Positions 22,441-32,583 are shown, numbered from the stretch's first letter. The stretch is 55,770 nt of DNA from a virus (IMGVR_UViG_3300045996_001623:1-55770); one strand, 5' to 3'. Made by a program: numbers and translations. Notes: generated from the letters alone by a model not told the origin.

Positions 22441-25400
22441 ATGGCTGCTGAACTGATCGGCACCGCCTATGTGCGGATCAAGGCGATCACATCCGGGCTG
22501 GCGTCGGACATCTCGGACGGGTTGGATCGTGGCGTTCGTGACGCACGGGCGGACACGGACCGGTCCGGTCGGATGCTCGGTGATGACCTCGGTGAGGCCG
22601 TCACTGAGGGCTTCGCGGACAACCTGGGTGACGGCGGCATCGCCGACGTTGTTGAAGATGCGCTCGACGCCCCGGAGGTTCAGCGCACGTCGGAGCGTGG
22701 CGGCGGCAGGATGGCCGCTTCGCTCCGGCGTGGCGTCGAACGGGAGAACCGGCGCCGGAACCCGTTCTCGTCGCTGCTGACGTCGCTCGAACGGATCGGC
22801 GATGCGATCCCGACCGGTGGGGTCAAGCTGTGGGGCACCCTGTTCTCCCCGCAGATCGTGCAGGCGTTCGCGCCGCTCATCTCGTCCACCATCACTGGGC
22901 TGACCGCCGGGCTCGGGTTCCTCACGGAGGCCGCTGCCGGGGCCGGTGCAGCCTTGCTCGGCGCGGCCACGGTCGCGATCCCAGGGTTCGCTGTCCTGCT
23001 GTCGGCGCTGATGGCCGACACCGAAGAGTTGGAGAACTTCAAGGAGGCCGCGAAGGGGCTCCTGGCCCCGTGGCGGCAGGTGGCCGTCGCTACGCAGCGC
23101 ACCCTTCTGCCGGGGCTCGAAGGTGCCCTGGACGCCATGCAGAGCCTCGTGCCTCTGTTCACCGAGTTCGGCAGTCAGATCGGTCGGATCGCTGGTGACG
23201 TCGCGTTCTTCGGGGCGCACATCCTCACGAGCGAACGGAACCTCGGCGCGCTGGCCGACATCCTGTCCGTGTCGGAGAGCGCCTGGCAGAAGATGGGCGA
23301 CGCCGCGCTGGCCGTGGTCGACGGGATCTTCCCGTTCCTGGCCGCCGCCGCGCCGCTCGGCGACCGGCTCGCCGGGGCTTTCCAGCGGATGGCGGAACGG
23401 TTCCGTGACTTCGCGATCGCCGGGTACGAGACCGGCACCCTCGCCGAGACCTTCGACCGCTGGGCGGACCGGCTGTCGCAGGTGGTCGACATCGTCGGGA
23501 ACCTCGCCGGGGCCTTGTGGAACGTCCTGACGATCGGGGCTGACAACGCCCAGAACATCTTCGACCGCATCCAGGAGGTCACGCAGGGCTGGCAGGACTT
23601 CACGAACAGCGTCGCCGGGCAGAACGCCATCCAGGCGTGGTACGACCGGTCGAAGCCGTTGCTGTCCGAGATCTGGGGCCTGCTCGGCGACATCTCGAAC
23701 ATCTTCATCCGGCCGCTGATCTTCTCCGACGACGAGTCGACGTCGGCCGCCACCGAGTTCGTGCGGACCCTGCGCGACGACTGGCTGCCCGTCCTCGGTG
23801 AACTGTCTCGGTCCCTGTCCGGCCAGGGTCTCGGCGAGGCCCTGGGTCGGCTGGCCGACTCGTTCATCGGGCTGCTCGACAGCCTCGCCGGGTCCGGCAC
23901 CCTGTCCTCGACGATCGAGACCCTGGCTGGGGCGATGGACCTGATGGCCGGGGCCTTGGAGAACCCGATCTTCCAGACCATCACGCCGTACCTGTTCACC
24001 ATGCTCGGCGTGTTGAAGGGCCTGTCGATCCTCGCCGGACCGTTGCGCCTGCTCGTCCCCGTGCTCAACGGGGTCGCCGGAGCGTTCACGCTGATGGCTG
24101 GGGGCACCGCGATCGGGGTGCTCGCCGCCGCCATCGGCGCGCTCGCCATCTCAGTCGGCGCCGTCTACATCGCCTTCCAGAACTGGGACACCATCCTCGG
24201 CTGGCTCGAAGAGGGCTACGAGTGGTTCTCGAAACTGTCGGGCCCCGTGCAGATCCTCGCCGGAGTGCTCGGCGGGCTCGTCGTGCTGACCAACCCGCTC
24301 GGCCTGTTCGCGACAGCCGTGCTCGGCATCACCGCAGCGTTGAAGAACCTGGCCGCCATCGGCGAGTTCTTCTCCGGCGTCGGGGACACCATCGCCGAGT
24401 TCTTCTCCGGAATCGGGGACGCCGTCGTCGGGCTGCCCGAGACCCTTGGGCGGGTCGTCGATTCGATCGGGGAGGCCCTGTCTGGGCTGCCGTCCCGGCT
24501 CGGCGCGCTGGCCACCGAACTGCCCGACGCCCTGTCCGACGCGCTCGTCGGCGGCATGCGGGCCCTGCCCAACCTGATCCTCGACGGGCTCGGCGGGCTC
24601 GGCGAACTGGGCGGCACCCTGCTCGGGCTGATCGCTGAGGGCCTGCAGGAAGGGCTGCCACGGCTGGCCGAGTTCTTCACGTCGCTGCCGGGCTACATCC
24701 TCGACTTCATCGGCAACGTCGCCTCGACCATCGTGCCGGTCGGCTTGCAGATCCTCGGGTTCCTCGTGCAGGGACTCGTCCAGGCGTTGCCGCGCGTCGC
24801 AGCCTTCTTCATCGCGCTGCCGTTCCGCATCCTCACCCTGCTGCGCCGCGGCATCGCCGAGATGATCCAACTGGGCATCGAGATGATCGTCGGGCTCGTG
24901 CAGGGGTTCATCGCCGCGCTGCCGCGCATCATCAACTGGTTCCAGGCTCTGCCTGGCAACATCGTCAGCTTCATCGGGGACGCCAGTAACTGGCTGCGTG
25001 AGACCGGCAACCGGGTCCTGCTCGGCCTGCTCGCCGGGCTGCAGTCCACCCTCACCACCATCGGCACCTGGTTCCTGAACCTGCCCAGCTACATCGCGTC
25101 GTGGACGTCGTCGGCTGCGTCGTGGCTCGTCGAGACCGGTGGGCTGCTCATCCAAGGTCTGCTGTCCGGCATCCAGACCGTGTGGGGTTCCGTCAACGAG
25201 TTCTTCGCCGGGGCCCCCGCCGCGATCCTCGCTGCGCTCGGCGACTTCTTCGGCACCATCTGGGCTGGGGTGTCGGCTGGGGCCGCGGCGTTCCTGTCGA
25301 ACGTCGACCTGTGGGTCGGCGAGGTCATCGTGTTCTTCGCCGGGCTTCCCGGCCGGGCCATCTCCGCCGTCGGCGATCTCGGCGGGGCCATCTGGGGAGC

Positions 25401-26202
25401 CATCTCAGGCGGCTTCGCGACGGCCCTGGCGAACATCTCGACGTGGGTGTCCGACGCCTGGGCCAAGCTGGCCGACTTCGCGACGCAGGCCCCCGGCAAG
25501 GTTGGGTCGTTCGTCACCGGGCTCGCCTCCAAGATCGGCGAGGGCACGTCGGCCGCCTTCTCGAAGATCAACGAGTGGGTGTCCGACGCCTGGACCCGGT
25601 TCTCGACGTGGGCCGGTGAGGTCCCGAACAAGGTGGCGTCGGTCGTCACATCGCTGCCCGCCAAGATCGGCGAGGCCACCGCCGCCGCCCTGTCGAAGAT
25701 CAAGGAATGGGTCACGAACGGGCTCTCCGAGATCGGCCGGTTCGTGTCCGGGCTGCCCGGCAAGCTGGCCGGGGCCGCAGGCGACCTCGCCTCCGGCATG
25801 TATAACGCTTTGAAGAACGCATGGAACTCGGCGGCACGACGGCTGTCCGTCACCGTCGACCTGCCCGGCCCGTTCGGCTCCATGACGTTCGGTGTGCCCA
25901 CGTTCGCTCTCGGCGGCATCATCCCCGGCAGCATCGGCGGCACCATGCTGATCGCCGGTGAAGGCGGACGGTCCGAAGCGATCGTCCCCATGGAACGGCC
26001 GTCACGGGCCCTGGCGATCATGCAGGAAGCCGGGCTCGACCGGCTCGTGTTGGAGGCGTACCTGGGCCGTCTCGTGACCGGCTCGACGACCACGGGAGAC
26101 GTCACGATGCTCCGGATCGACAACGCCGTCATCGCTCAGCCCGTCGATGCCGACATGCTCGCCCAGAAGACCGCCAGCGCCTACCGTCGGTTGTCGTCAT
26201 GA
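22441..26202 (+). CDS. Tape measure protein
   Basis: 1253 residues. The N-terminus (ELIGTAYVRIKAITSGLASDI) is typical of actinophage tape measures. The middle holds several long hydrophobic stretches, and repeated Trp/Gly-rich units such as INEWVSDAWTRFSTWAGEVPNKV recur in the C-terminal third. No lysozyme or peptidase domain is evident. At roughly 1.5 angstrom per residue this predicts a tail near 190 nm (inference). It starts 3 nt after the gpGT stop, and its TGA overlaps the next ATG. Confidence 0.92.
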   Translation: MAAELIGTAYVRIKAITSGLASDISDGLDRGVRDARADTDRSGRMLGDDLGEAVTEGFADNLGDGGIADVVEDALDAPEVQRTSERGGGRMAASLRRGVERENRRRNPFSSLLTSLERIGDAIPTGGVKLWGTLFSPQIVQAFAPLISSTITGLTAGLGFLTEAAAGAGAALLGAATVAIPGFAVLLSALMADTEELENFKEAAKGLLAPWRQVAVATQRTLLPGLEGALDAMQSLVPLFTEFGSQIGRIAGDVAFFGAHILTSERNLGALADILSVSESAWQKMGDAALAVVDGIFPFLAAAAPLGDRLAGAFQRMAERFRDFAIAGYETGTLAETFDRWADRLSQVVDIVGNLAGALWNVLTIGADNAQNIFDRIQEVTQGWQDFTNSVAGQNAIQAWYDRSKPLLSEIWGLLGDISNIFIRPLIFSDDESTSAATEFVRTLRDDWLPVLGELSRSLSGQGLGEALGRLADSFIGLLDSLAGSGTLSSTIETLAGAMDLMAGALENPIFQTITPYLFTMLGVLKGLSILAGPLRLLVPVLNGVAGAFTLMAGGTAIGVLAAAIGALAISVGAVYIAFQNWDTILGWLEEGYEWFSKLSGPVQILAGVLGGLVVLTNPLGLFATAVLGITAALKNLAAIGEFFSGVGDTIAEFFSGIGDAVVGLPETLGRVVDSIGEALSGLPSRLGALATELPDALSDALVGGMRALPNLILDGLGGLGELGGTLLGLIAEGLQEGLPRLAEFFTSLPGYILDFIGNVASTIVPVGLQILGFLVQGLVQALPRVAAFFIALPFRILTLLRRGIAEMIQLGIEMIVGLVQGFIAALPRIINWFQALPGNIVSFIGDASNWLRETGNRVLLGLLAGLQSTLTTIGTWFLNLPSYIASWTSSAASWLVETGGLLIQGLLSGIQTVWGSVNEFFAGAPAAILAALGDFFGTIWAGVSAGAAAFLSNVDLWVGEVIVFFAGLPGRAISAVGDLGGAIWGAISGGFATALANISTWVSDAWAKLADFATQAPGKVGSFVTGLASKIGEGTSAAFSKINEWVSDAWTRFSTWAGEVPNKVASVVTSLPAKIGEATAAALSKIKEWVTNGLSEIGRFVSGLPGKLAGAAGDLASGMYNALKNAWNSAARRLSVTVDLPGPFGSMTFGVPTFALGGIIPGSIGGTMLIAGEGGRSEAIVPMERPSRALAIMQEAGLDRLVLEAYLGRLVTGSTTTGDVTMLRIDNAVIAQPVDADMLAQKTASAYRRLSS

Positions 26203-27878
26203 CGTACCCAGTGGACTGGCCAGAGCCCGGCAAGATGCACTTCCGGCTCGTCAACGACCGGCTCGGTCGTCTCGACCTGGACCCCGAATCCGGCTACGTC
26301 GTCACCGCCTACGACCTCGGGCATCCGGAGGTCCGCGAGGTCCGCGTCCCGAACTCGCTCGACAACGGCTCGTTCGACAACACCCGCTACTACGGGGCGC
26401 GGGCGATCACGCTCGACGTCACGTTGAAGCCGCACACCGGTGTCGGGCCGACCACCGGGTTCATCGCGTCCGAAGCCCAACTCCGGGACCGGTTGAAGGC
26501 ATTCACGAACCCCGGGGTCCGGTCGTCGCTGCTGCTGTCCGAGCACCAGGACAACCGGGTGAAGCAAGCCCTGATCCGCGGCGCCGATATGTCCGGCGGG
26601 GTGTTCCGGGAGAACTACAACAAGATGTCGGTGTCGTGGGTGGCGCCCCGTGGGGTGCTGCTCTCCTACGACCGTCGCTGCTACCCGTTCTCGTTCGGCT
26701 CGGACACGTCCGACACCCAGACCATCACGATCCTCAACGAGGGCAGCGCCGAGTCGCATTGGATCGCCACCCTGTCCGGTGAAGCGGTGAAGCCCAGGCT
26801 GATCCTGAACGGCACCCAGGTCCTCCAACTCGACTACACGTCGGCGGCCGGAGACACCATCGTCATCGACTCGTTCTCACGGACCGTGACGATCAATGGC
26901 ACCCAGGTCGGCTTCAAGTACGTCGCCGACAACGCCGCGTGGTTCCAGATCCCGCCCGGCGTGTCCGAACTCACCATCGAGCAGGACACGTACACGGTGG
27001 AGGGCTACCCGTACGCCTACTGGCAGGGCACCGCCAACGTCTACCGCGACAACTTCGACCGGGCCAACGGCACCCTCGGCTCCGGGTGGACCGTCGCCAA
27101 CCCGCGGCCGTCGACGAACCTGAACGTCGAACCGGCCATCATCGACAAGGTCGCCGTCACCCCGCGTGACGCGGGCACGGGCAGCGTCGAGACCCGCAAC
27201 TACCACCGGCTCACCACCCCGCTCGCTGCGGGCACCCAGTACGTCGAGTTCGAGGTCCAGAACTTCTACCAGTGGCCCGACGAACTCACCGGCGGCACGG
27301 GCCCGGTGATGACCGCCAACGTGGAGGCGTACACCCAGATGAACACCAGCAACCTCGCGGCGCAAGCCGTGAAGCTGGTGTACGACATCGCCAACCGGCG
27401 CATCACCTACTCCCTGTTCCGCTACAACACGGCAGGAGCGGCGCAGACCCCGATCGCCACCGGCAACATCCCGTGGCCGCTGTCGTCGCTCAACCGGCCC
27501 GCCCGCTTCAAGCTGGAATCCACCGCCGCCGGGGTCAACACCCTGTGGATGAACGGGCAACAGATCGTGCAGGCCACCCAGTCCAGCCCGCCCGCCGGGA
27601 CGTTCGCCGGGTACTCGCTCCACTGGCGAGCGACCGACACCGTCGCCGCGACCGCCCCCCGACTGAACTTCTTCGAGGCCGGAGGCCCACCGACCGGATC
27701 GCCGCTGCAGACCGCCCCCGACTTCACGAACTGGGCGACCCCGCCCGGCACCACCCCACCGAACAACCCGCCGCCCGTCGGCCGCCCACCGTGGGCGTGG
27801 ACCACGAGCGTCGACCCAGGCACCGGTCTCCCCGGCCGCCTCAACATCTCGTTCTGCTACTACGACCAGTTCCTCTGA
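26199..27878 (+). CDS. Distal tail protein (Dit-like) with carbohydrate-binding-like insert
   Basis: 559 residues. The first 280 resemble Dit/minor tail proteins (LDPESGYVVTAYDLGHPEVRE, ITLDVTLKPHTGVG). Residues about 283-480 begin YRDNFDRANGTLGSGWTV and look like a concanavalin/LamG-type beta-sandwich. The similar FDDFNRADNASLGTPWTI stands in the giant fibre. A Pro-rich linker and short tail follow. Such evolved Dits add sugar binding to the tail tip. ATG overlaps the tape measure stop. Confidence 0.75.
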   Translation: MTYPVDWPEPGKMHFRLVNDRLGRLDLDPESGYVVTAYDLGHPEVREVRVPNSLDNGSFDNTRYYGARAITLDVTLKPHTGVGPTTGFIASEAQLRDRLKAFTNPGVRSSLLLSEHQDNRVKQALIRGADMSGGVFRENYNKMSVSWVAPRGVLLSYDRRCYPFSFGSDTSDTQTITILNEGSAESHWIATLSGEAVKPRLILNGTQVLQLDYTSAAGDTIVIDSFSRTVTINGTQVGFKYVADNAAWFQIPPGVSELTIEQDTYTVEGYPYAYWQGTANVYRDNFDRANGTLGSGWTVANPRPSTNLNVEPAIIDKVAVTPRDAGTGSVETRNYHRLTTPLAAGTQYVEFEVQNFYQWPDELTGGTGPVMTANVEAYTQMNTSNLAAQAVKLVYDIANRRITYSLFRYNTAGAAQTPIATGNIPWPLSSLNRPARFKLESTAAGVNTLWMNGQQIVQATQSSPPAGTFAGYSLHWRATDTVAATAPRLNFFEAGGPPTGSPLQTAPDFTNWATPPGTTPPNNPPPVGRPPWAWTTSVDPGTGLPGRLNISFCYYDQFL

Positions 27879-27885
27879 GGTTCCG

Positions 27886-29316
27886 ATGCCCCGTGTTACC
27901 GATTCCAGCTACCCGTCGTTCGGCGCAGGCGACCTCGACGACGACGACGTCGCGCTGATCGTCAAGGACAACGAGGTCGGCCGCGCCGACCGTGCAGCGA
28001 TGCGGGACTGGCTGCGCACCGACGCCGCGATCCGCACCCTGATCGGCCAGACCCTCGTCCCCGGCAACGGCGTCCAGATCACCCCGGACGGGGCGACGCT
28101 GACCCTGACCATCAACGTCAACATCGGCGGCGGCGAAGACATCGAATGGATCAACGGCGCCGGGCCCGTCGTCACCGCCCCGAACGGAACCAAGTACCGG
28201 CTCGGCGTGTCGAACGCCGGAGCGCTCACCCTCACCGCGCTCGGTGCTGTCGCCACCACCCCGAAGACCGGGTTCGCCACCGGCACTGTCTGGTCGACGC
28301 CGCTGTCGACCGACCACAACCTGATGTCGTCGATCGCTCCGGCCGGGTTCGTCCGCTCGGACTTCTCGTGGAAGGTGGTGCAGCCGAACAACGCCGGAGA
28401 GTTCATCTGGACCACCTACGACGCCCGCATCGCCGCGACGAACGCTGTCGGCATGAAGACGCTCGCCATGCTCGGCTACTCGCCTGGCTGGGCCAACGGC
28501 GGCAACACCCTCGACGACAAGTTCCCGCCCGCCGTCGGGTTCACCGACGAATGGCAGGAGTACTGCCGTCGCTTCGCTGAGCGGTACATCCCGCAGGGGG
28601 TTCGCCACTTCGAACTGTGGAACGAGCCCAACCTGCAGCGGTTCTGGAAGCCCGCCCCGAACGTCGCCGACTACGTCAACCGGGTCCTCATCCCCGGCGC
28701 CGCAGGGCTGCGCGCCGCCGCCACCGCCGCAGGCGTCACCATCACCGTCATCACGGCCGGGACCGCCCCGGCGCTCAACGGCACGAACGTCGACCCGCGC
28801 ACCTGGTACACCGGCGTCTACTCGAACGGCGGCAAGAACCACTTCGACGCCATCGGTCACCACCCGTACACGTGGCCGTTCCCTCCCGGCCAGGACTCGC
28901 ACATCCCGCCCGGCTCGTTCTCGCCGAACCAGTGGAACACGATGATCCAGACCCTGGCGATCCGCCAGACGATGCTGACCAACACCGACGGGGCGAAGAA
29001 GATCTGGGCGACCGAAGTCGGCGCCCCGTCGCGCGACGCAGCGCCGACGTACCCGACGACCGGTCACCAGAACTTCGTGTCGCACACCACGCTCGCCACC
29101 CGCATCAACGAGATCACCGACTACTGGTACGCCCTGCCGTCCGGCAGCGACCTCGGCTGGGCCGGGCCGATCATCTGGTACCAGCACCGCAACCAGTCGG
29201 CGGAGCCGCTCGGGACGAACACCGAAGGCGGGTTCGGCATCGTCTACAACTCGGGCACCGACAAGCCGAACGGGGTCCGGGCCGCGCTCACCGCCAAGTT
29301 CGCGCAGTACGCATGA
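27886..29316 (+). CDS. Tail-associated glycoside hydrolase, GH39/clan GH-A-like
   Basis: 476 residues; TGAGG lies 5 nt upstream. Residues 1-110 are an Asp-rich attachment region and linker. From about 150 the sequence reads as a TIM-barrel glycosidase: FELWNEPN with probable acid/base E247 after N246, HHPYTW, and WATEVG with probable nucleophile E377. The NEP motif and the second Glu are the hallmark of clan GH-A. Encoded between Dit and the tail hub, it is probably a virion depolymerase acting on host capsule or wall polysaccharide. The substrate cannot be told from sequence. Confidence 0.82.
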   Translation: MPRVTDSSYPSFGAGDLDDDDVALIVKDNEVGRADRAAMRDWLRTDAAIRTLIGQTLVPGNGVQITPDGATLTLTINVNIGGGEDIEWINGAGPVVTAPNGTKYRLGVSNAGALTLTALGAVATTPKTGFATGTVWSTPLSTDHNLMSSIAPAGFVRSDFSWKVVQPNNAGEFIWTTYDARIAATNAVGMKTLAMLGYSPGWANGGNTLDDKFPPAVGFTDEWQEYCRRFAERYIPQGVRHFELWNEPNLQRFWKPAPNVADYVNRVLIPGAAGLRAAATAAGVTITVITAGTAPALNGTNVDPRTWYTGVYSNGGKNHFDAIGHHPYTWPFPPGQDSHIPPGSFSPNQWNTMIQTLAIRQTMLTNTDGAKKIWATEVGAPSRDAAPTYPTTGHQNFVSHTTLATRINEITDYWYALPSGSDLGWAGPIIWYQHRNQSAEPLGTNTEGGFGIVYNSGTDKPNGVRAALTAKFAQYA

Positions 29317-29317
29317 C

Positions 29318-31156
29318 ATGGCAGAACTTCTCGACCAGAACGGGGCCCCGCTCCTAGACCAGAACGACCTGCCCCTCACCGACCTGCTCGGTGCCACCCC
29401 GCCCCCTCCGGGCGGCGGCGGCACCGGCGGCGGCGGAGGGGTTGAGGTCGGGCCTGACCCGTTCGACTGGTCCCCGCTCGAAGAAGAGAAGCACGTCTGG
29501 CGGGTCGCGATCATCACCGGCGGCGAAGCCTGGCACCTGCCCCAGTACTCCGGGATCTCGCTCACCCTGACCCACGACGGCGTCCGGGCGTCCATCGAGA
29601 TCCCGACCGACGTCGTGGCGATCGGCTACATCCGGGACCTCGTCTCCGACCTGATCTACTACCGCGACGACGTCGAGATGTACCGGCTCCGCGTCGTCGA
29701 CAGCGAAGACATCGTCGGCCGGGACGGGTCGATGGTCCGGTTCGAGTGCGTCAGCTACGAGCACCTGTTGAAGCGGCGCATCCTCCGTGAGGACCGCATC
29801 CTCACCGACGAGGACATCGACGCTGCCTGGTGGCTGATCTCGTACACCCAGGCGTTCCACTCGTTGGGGATCACCCGTGGAACCCTCACCCCCGGCGTCT
29901 CCCGGCAACGGACCCTGTCCGCAGGCACCGACATCAACACGGCGATCAACGACTTCGCGATCGCCGACGGCGGGTTCGACTGGTGGATCGACTCGCAGCT
30001 TCGGTTCTGGGCGGCGAAGCCACGGCGTGGTGTCGAACTGGACATCGACTGGCTCGTCGGCGGCCAGGTCGCCGAGATGCAGCGCCTCTCCCCGATCGAG
30101 GACTACGCCTCGGTGATCCTCGCCACCGGCGCCACCGGTGAGACCCGCATCCCGGACGGGGCCGGAGGCGAGACGGTGTACCCGCCGCCGCCGCCGCAAC
30201 TCGTCCAGTCCCCGTCGATGCCGTTCGGGCTGTGGGAGACCGCCGTCAGCTACTCCGATGTGGTCACGGCGGGGTCGCTGCTCACGAAGGCGAACTGGAA
30301 CCTGCTCGACAAGGGCAACATCCGGCCGACGTACAAGCTGACCCTCGAACCTGGCACCTGGCATCCGGGCATCCATCTCGGCGACGTCGTCCGGCTCCGT
30401 GTCGTCATCCCGCCGCGGGTCGACATCAAGGTCCCCATCCGCATCGAAGAGATGCAGATTGAGTGCTCCACGGACGGGTCCGAGACCGTGACGATGTCGG
30501 TGCGCGCGGAGGAACCCGAGACGTTCGTGACGCCATCGCCGATCGGGCCGATCCCGACGGTGCCGCTGGCTGACCCGAACGGCAAGACGGTGCAGCGCAG
30601 GCGGCTCTCAGGGACCGATGAGATGGCGTCAGTCATGAGGTCCCTCCACGAGCGCCTGCAGGCCCAGGAGAGGGCCCCAGGGCCCACTCCGGAGATCTGG
30701 GTGCCGTACACGGTGGCGTGGTACACGGACGGCTCAGCGATCGTTATGGGCGCCACGACCCTGCAGGGCTGGTACCGGAAGTCCGGCAAGGCCGTCGACT
30801 ACCGCATCGCGATGAACGTCGGCGCCGGATGGGGCGGCGGAACGCAACGGTGGTCGTTCTCTCTGCCGTTCCCGGCCGCCTCCGCGGCGGAAGGCGGGTT
30901 CGAGCAGGATGACGGCACCGTGAAGCTGTGGTGTGCGCTGGGCAACATGATCGGCTTCCCGCACATCCCAGCGACCAGCACCCGCGTGTACCCGCTCGCC
31001 CCGCAGAACGCGACGTCGCAGTTGTACGACTTCGTCCGGAACGCCGACGCCTCCGCAGCGGCCGGGACCGGCATTCCGAACATCCCGGGCTACTACACGT
31101 TCGAGAACCCGGGCCGGAACCTGATCATCTCCGGGACCTACATCGCCGCTGTGTGA
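29318..31156 (+). CDS. Tail hub / gp37-like (Tal-type) protein
   Basis: 612 residues. A Gly/Pro linker (residues 25-45) follows a short DQNGAPLLDQND repeat. The core FDWSPLEEEKHVWRVAI through WDIDSQ-like beta-helix and LKRRILREDRILTDEDID matches siphovirus gp37-like (ReqiPepy6 type) hub proteins. The C-terminal 160 residues form a separate beta domain that may bind receptor. It starts 1 nt after the previous stop with no good ribosome site, so coupling is likely. Confidence 0.78.
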   Translation: MAELLDQNGAPLLDQNDLPLTDLLGATPPPPGGGGTGGGGGVEVGPDPFDWSPLEEEKHVWRVAIITGGEAWHLPQYSGISLTLTHDGVRASIEIPTDVVAIGYIRDLVSDLIYYRDDVEMYRLRVVDSEDIVGRDGSMVRFECVSYEHLLKRRILREDRILTDEDIDAAWWLISYTQAFHSLGITRGTLTPGVSRQRTLSAGTDINTAINDFAIADGGFDWWIDSQLRFWAAKPRRGVELDIDWLVGGQVAEMQRLSPIEDYASVILATGATGETRIPDGAGGETVYPPPPPQLVQSPSMPFGLWETAVSYSDVVTAGSLLTKANWNLLDKGNIRPTYKLTLEPGTWHPGIHLGDVVRLRVVIPPRVDIKVPIRIEEMQIECSTDGSETVTMSVRAEEPETFVTPSPIGPIPTVPLADPNGKTVQRRRLSGTDEMASVMRSLHERLQAQERAPGPTPEIWVPYTVAWYTDGSAIVMGATTLQGWYRKSGKAVDYRIAMNVGAGWGGGTQRWSFSLPFPAASAAEGGFEQDDGTVKLWCALGNMIGFPHIPATSTRVYPLAPQNATSQLYDFVRNADASAAAGTGIPNIPGYYTFENPGRNLIISGTYIAAV

Positions 31157-31168
31157 CCTGCGGGCGCG

Positions 31169-31174
31169 TAGCAT
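31169..31174 (+). promoter_or_regulatory. -10 box of a leaderless gene (TAGCAT)
   Basis: TAGCAT lies 6 nt before ATG 31181. The same TAGCAT, 6 nt, ATG arrangement recurs at 55269. No Shine-Dalgarno. Confidence 0.45.
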
Positions 31175-31180
31175 CCTGCC

Positions 31181-32026
31181 ATGCGCTCGATCGTGAAGGC
31201 GCCCGCACTGCGCGAGGCGAAGCACAGCCTGGTCAACGTCGGGAACGTCGTCAACACCGGCGACAACCGGTGGGAGGACGGGGTCGTGTTCACGCCGGTG
31301 GGCTGCCCGACCGTGTTCGGCCACATCCCGATCTGCGTGTCAGAGGACAAGTCGCCGTACTACGACTGCCCGCCCCCGGTCGAAGCCACCCCGTACCTGC
31401 TCGAAGTCGGCCTGCAGTGGTCGACGATGGACCTCGGTGTCGACCCGAAGGAGATGCTCGAAGACGCACTCCGGTTCGGGACATCCAGCGTCCTCGAACG
31501 GCTCTCCACCAGCGGCATCGCCGACGTCGCCGGAGCAACCCCGCTCACCCTGCCGGTCCGGGCCGGGACCGTCGTCACCGGCGGGGTCGTCGGCCGGGTC
31601 ATGGCCGGGGCCACCGCCCCTCCCACCCTCGCCTCCGCTCTCGACGTCGGCGGCACCCACACCACCGCCCAACAGGCCATCGGCGCTCTCGAAGCGAAGC
31701 TGCTCGACTCCGGCGACCACATCCCCGGTTCCGGCACGATCCTCATGTCGGCGTACACGGCGGCGACGTCGAACGGTGCGCTCGTCCGGGACTCGGACGG
31801 CAACCTGCGCACCCTCGCCACCGACTCGCTCGTCGTCGTCGGCAACATCGCGGCGCAGGGCACGATCTACGGGGTCGTCGGCGACATCGACGTGTACCTC
31901 GGGGACATCATCAACGTCGAGTTCACCGACCGGGCGAAGAACGAGTGGATCGGCCGGGCGGAGCGCCGGGCCATCGCCGTGTGGAACCCGTGCGTGGCGT
32001 TCAAGTCGTCCTACACCGCGGCCTGA
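31181..32026 (+). CDS. Putative virion protein
   Basis: 281 residues. LLEVGLQWSTMDLGVDPKEMLEDAL and a C-terminal region with DIDVYLGDIINVEFTDRAKNEW and AVWNPCVAFKSSY show beta strands with a late aromatic motif reminiscent of capsid-fold or structural proteins. No firm family is recognised. It is the last gene of the structural run and probably a minor virion component. Confidence 0.6.
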   Translation: MRSIVKAPALREAKHSLVNVGNVVNTGDNRWEDGVVFTPVGCPTVFGHIPICVSEDKSPYYDCPPPVEATPYLLEVGLQWSTMDLGVDPKEMLEDALRFGTSSVLERLSTSGIADVAGATPLTLPVRAGTVVTGGVVGRVMAGATAPPTLASALDVGGTHTTAQQAIGALEAKLLDSGDHIPGSGTILMSAYTAATSNGALVRDSDGNLRTLATDSLVVVGNIAAQGTIYGVVGDIDVYLGDIINVEFTDRAKNEWIGRAERRAIAVWNPCVAFKSSYTAA

Positions 32027-32040
32027 CCCTGCTCACCGCC

Positions 32041-32046
32041 TACAAT
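32041..32046 (+). promoter_or_regulatory. Probable -10 (TACAAT) with motif-bearing leader
   Basis: TACAAT is followed by GGCGGGT and then AAGACCCAGACGGAAGGAAC, so the transcript start region carries ACCCAGAC and a strong ribosome site (GGAAGGA) before ATG 32074. It shows that the motif is also used in an untranslated leader. Confidence 0.5.
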
Positions 32047-32073
32047 GGCGGGTAAGACCCAGACGGAAGGAAC

Positions 32074-32583
32074 ATGATGACGAAGCCAGAGGCCCACTCC
32101 GTGCGTGACGGAGCGACCCGCGAGATCCGGTTCACCGGAGTTCTGCTCGCTGAGGTCTCGTCCCGCCACAACGCAGGACCTCGTTGGACGGAGCTACGTC
32201 TGTTCCGCACCGAAGCCGGGTCGTACGTGTTGGAGAAGGTCGGGGTGTCCGTCGTCGTTCACACTCCCGGCTGCCCCAACATTCTGGGCAACCTCCCCCG
32301 TTTCCAGGAGGCCCACCCTGGCGCCGACCCGGCCGACGGGAACTGGTGGTTCTGCGAAGTGTGCGGCGATCAGGCCGTGCGCGGTGACATCACCCGGCTG
32401 CTCGTGGAGACGAACCGGTACTGGGCGACGATCGCGGAGGACCCCGCTCTGATCGTCGACGCTCTGTACCGTCGGAAGAACGGGGCCCGGTCGATGATGC
32501 GGGTGTCGCTCGACCTGCTCAACGAGGCCAGCAAGGCCGACCCGAAGATCGCTGACGTCTACCAGGCCGAGTTCGTCCTATAG
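32074..32583 (+). CDS. Conserved actinophage protein of unknown function
   Basis: 169 residues. TELRLFRTEAGSYVLEKVGVSVV is followed by an HTPGC...CEVCGD metal-site-like region and a helical DITRLLVETNRYWATIAEDPALIVDAL block. Similar full-length proteins appear in actinobacterial phages without known function. Strong Shine-Dalgarno GGAAGGA. The TAG stop lies within the TATAGT box of the next promoter. Confidence 0.72.
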   Translation: MMTKPEAHSVRDGATREIRFTGVLLAEVSSRHNAGPRWTELRLFRTEAGSYVLEKVGVSVVVHTPGCPNILGNLPRFQEAHPGADPADGNWWFCEVCGDQAVRGDITRLLVETNRYWATIAEDPALIVDALYRRKNGARSMMRVSLDLLNEASKADPKIADVYQAEFVL

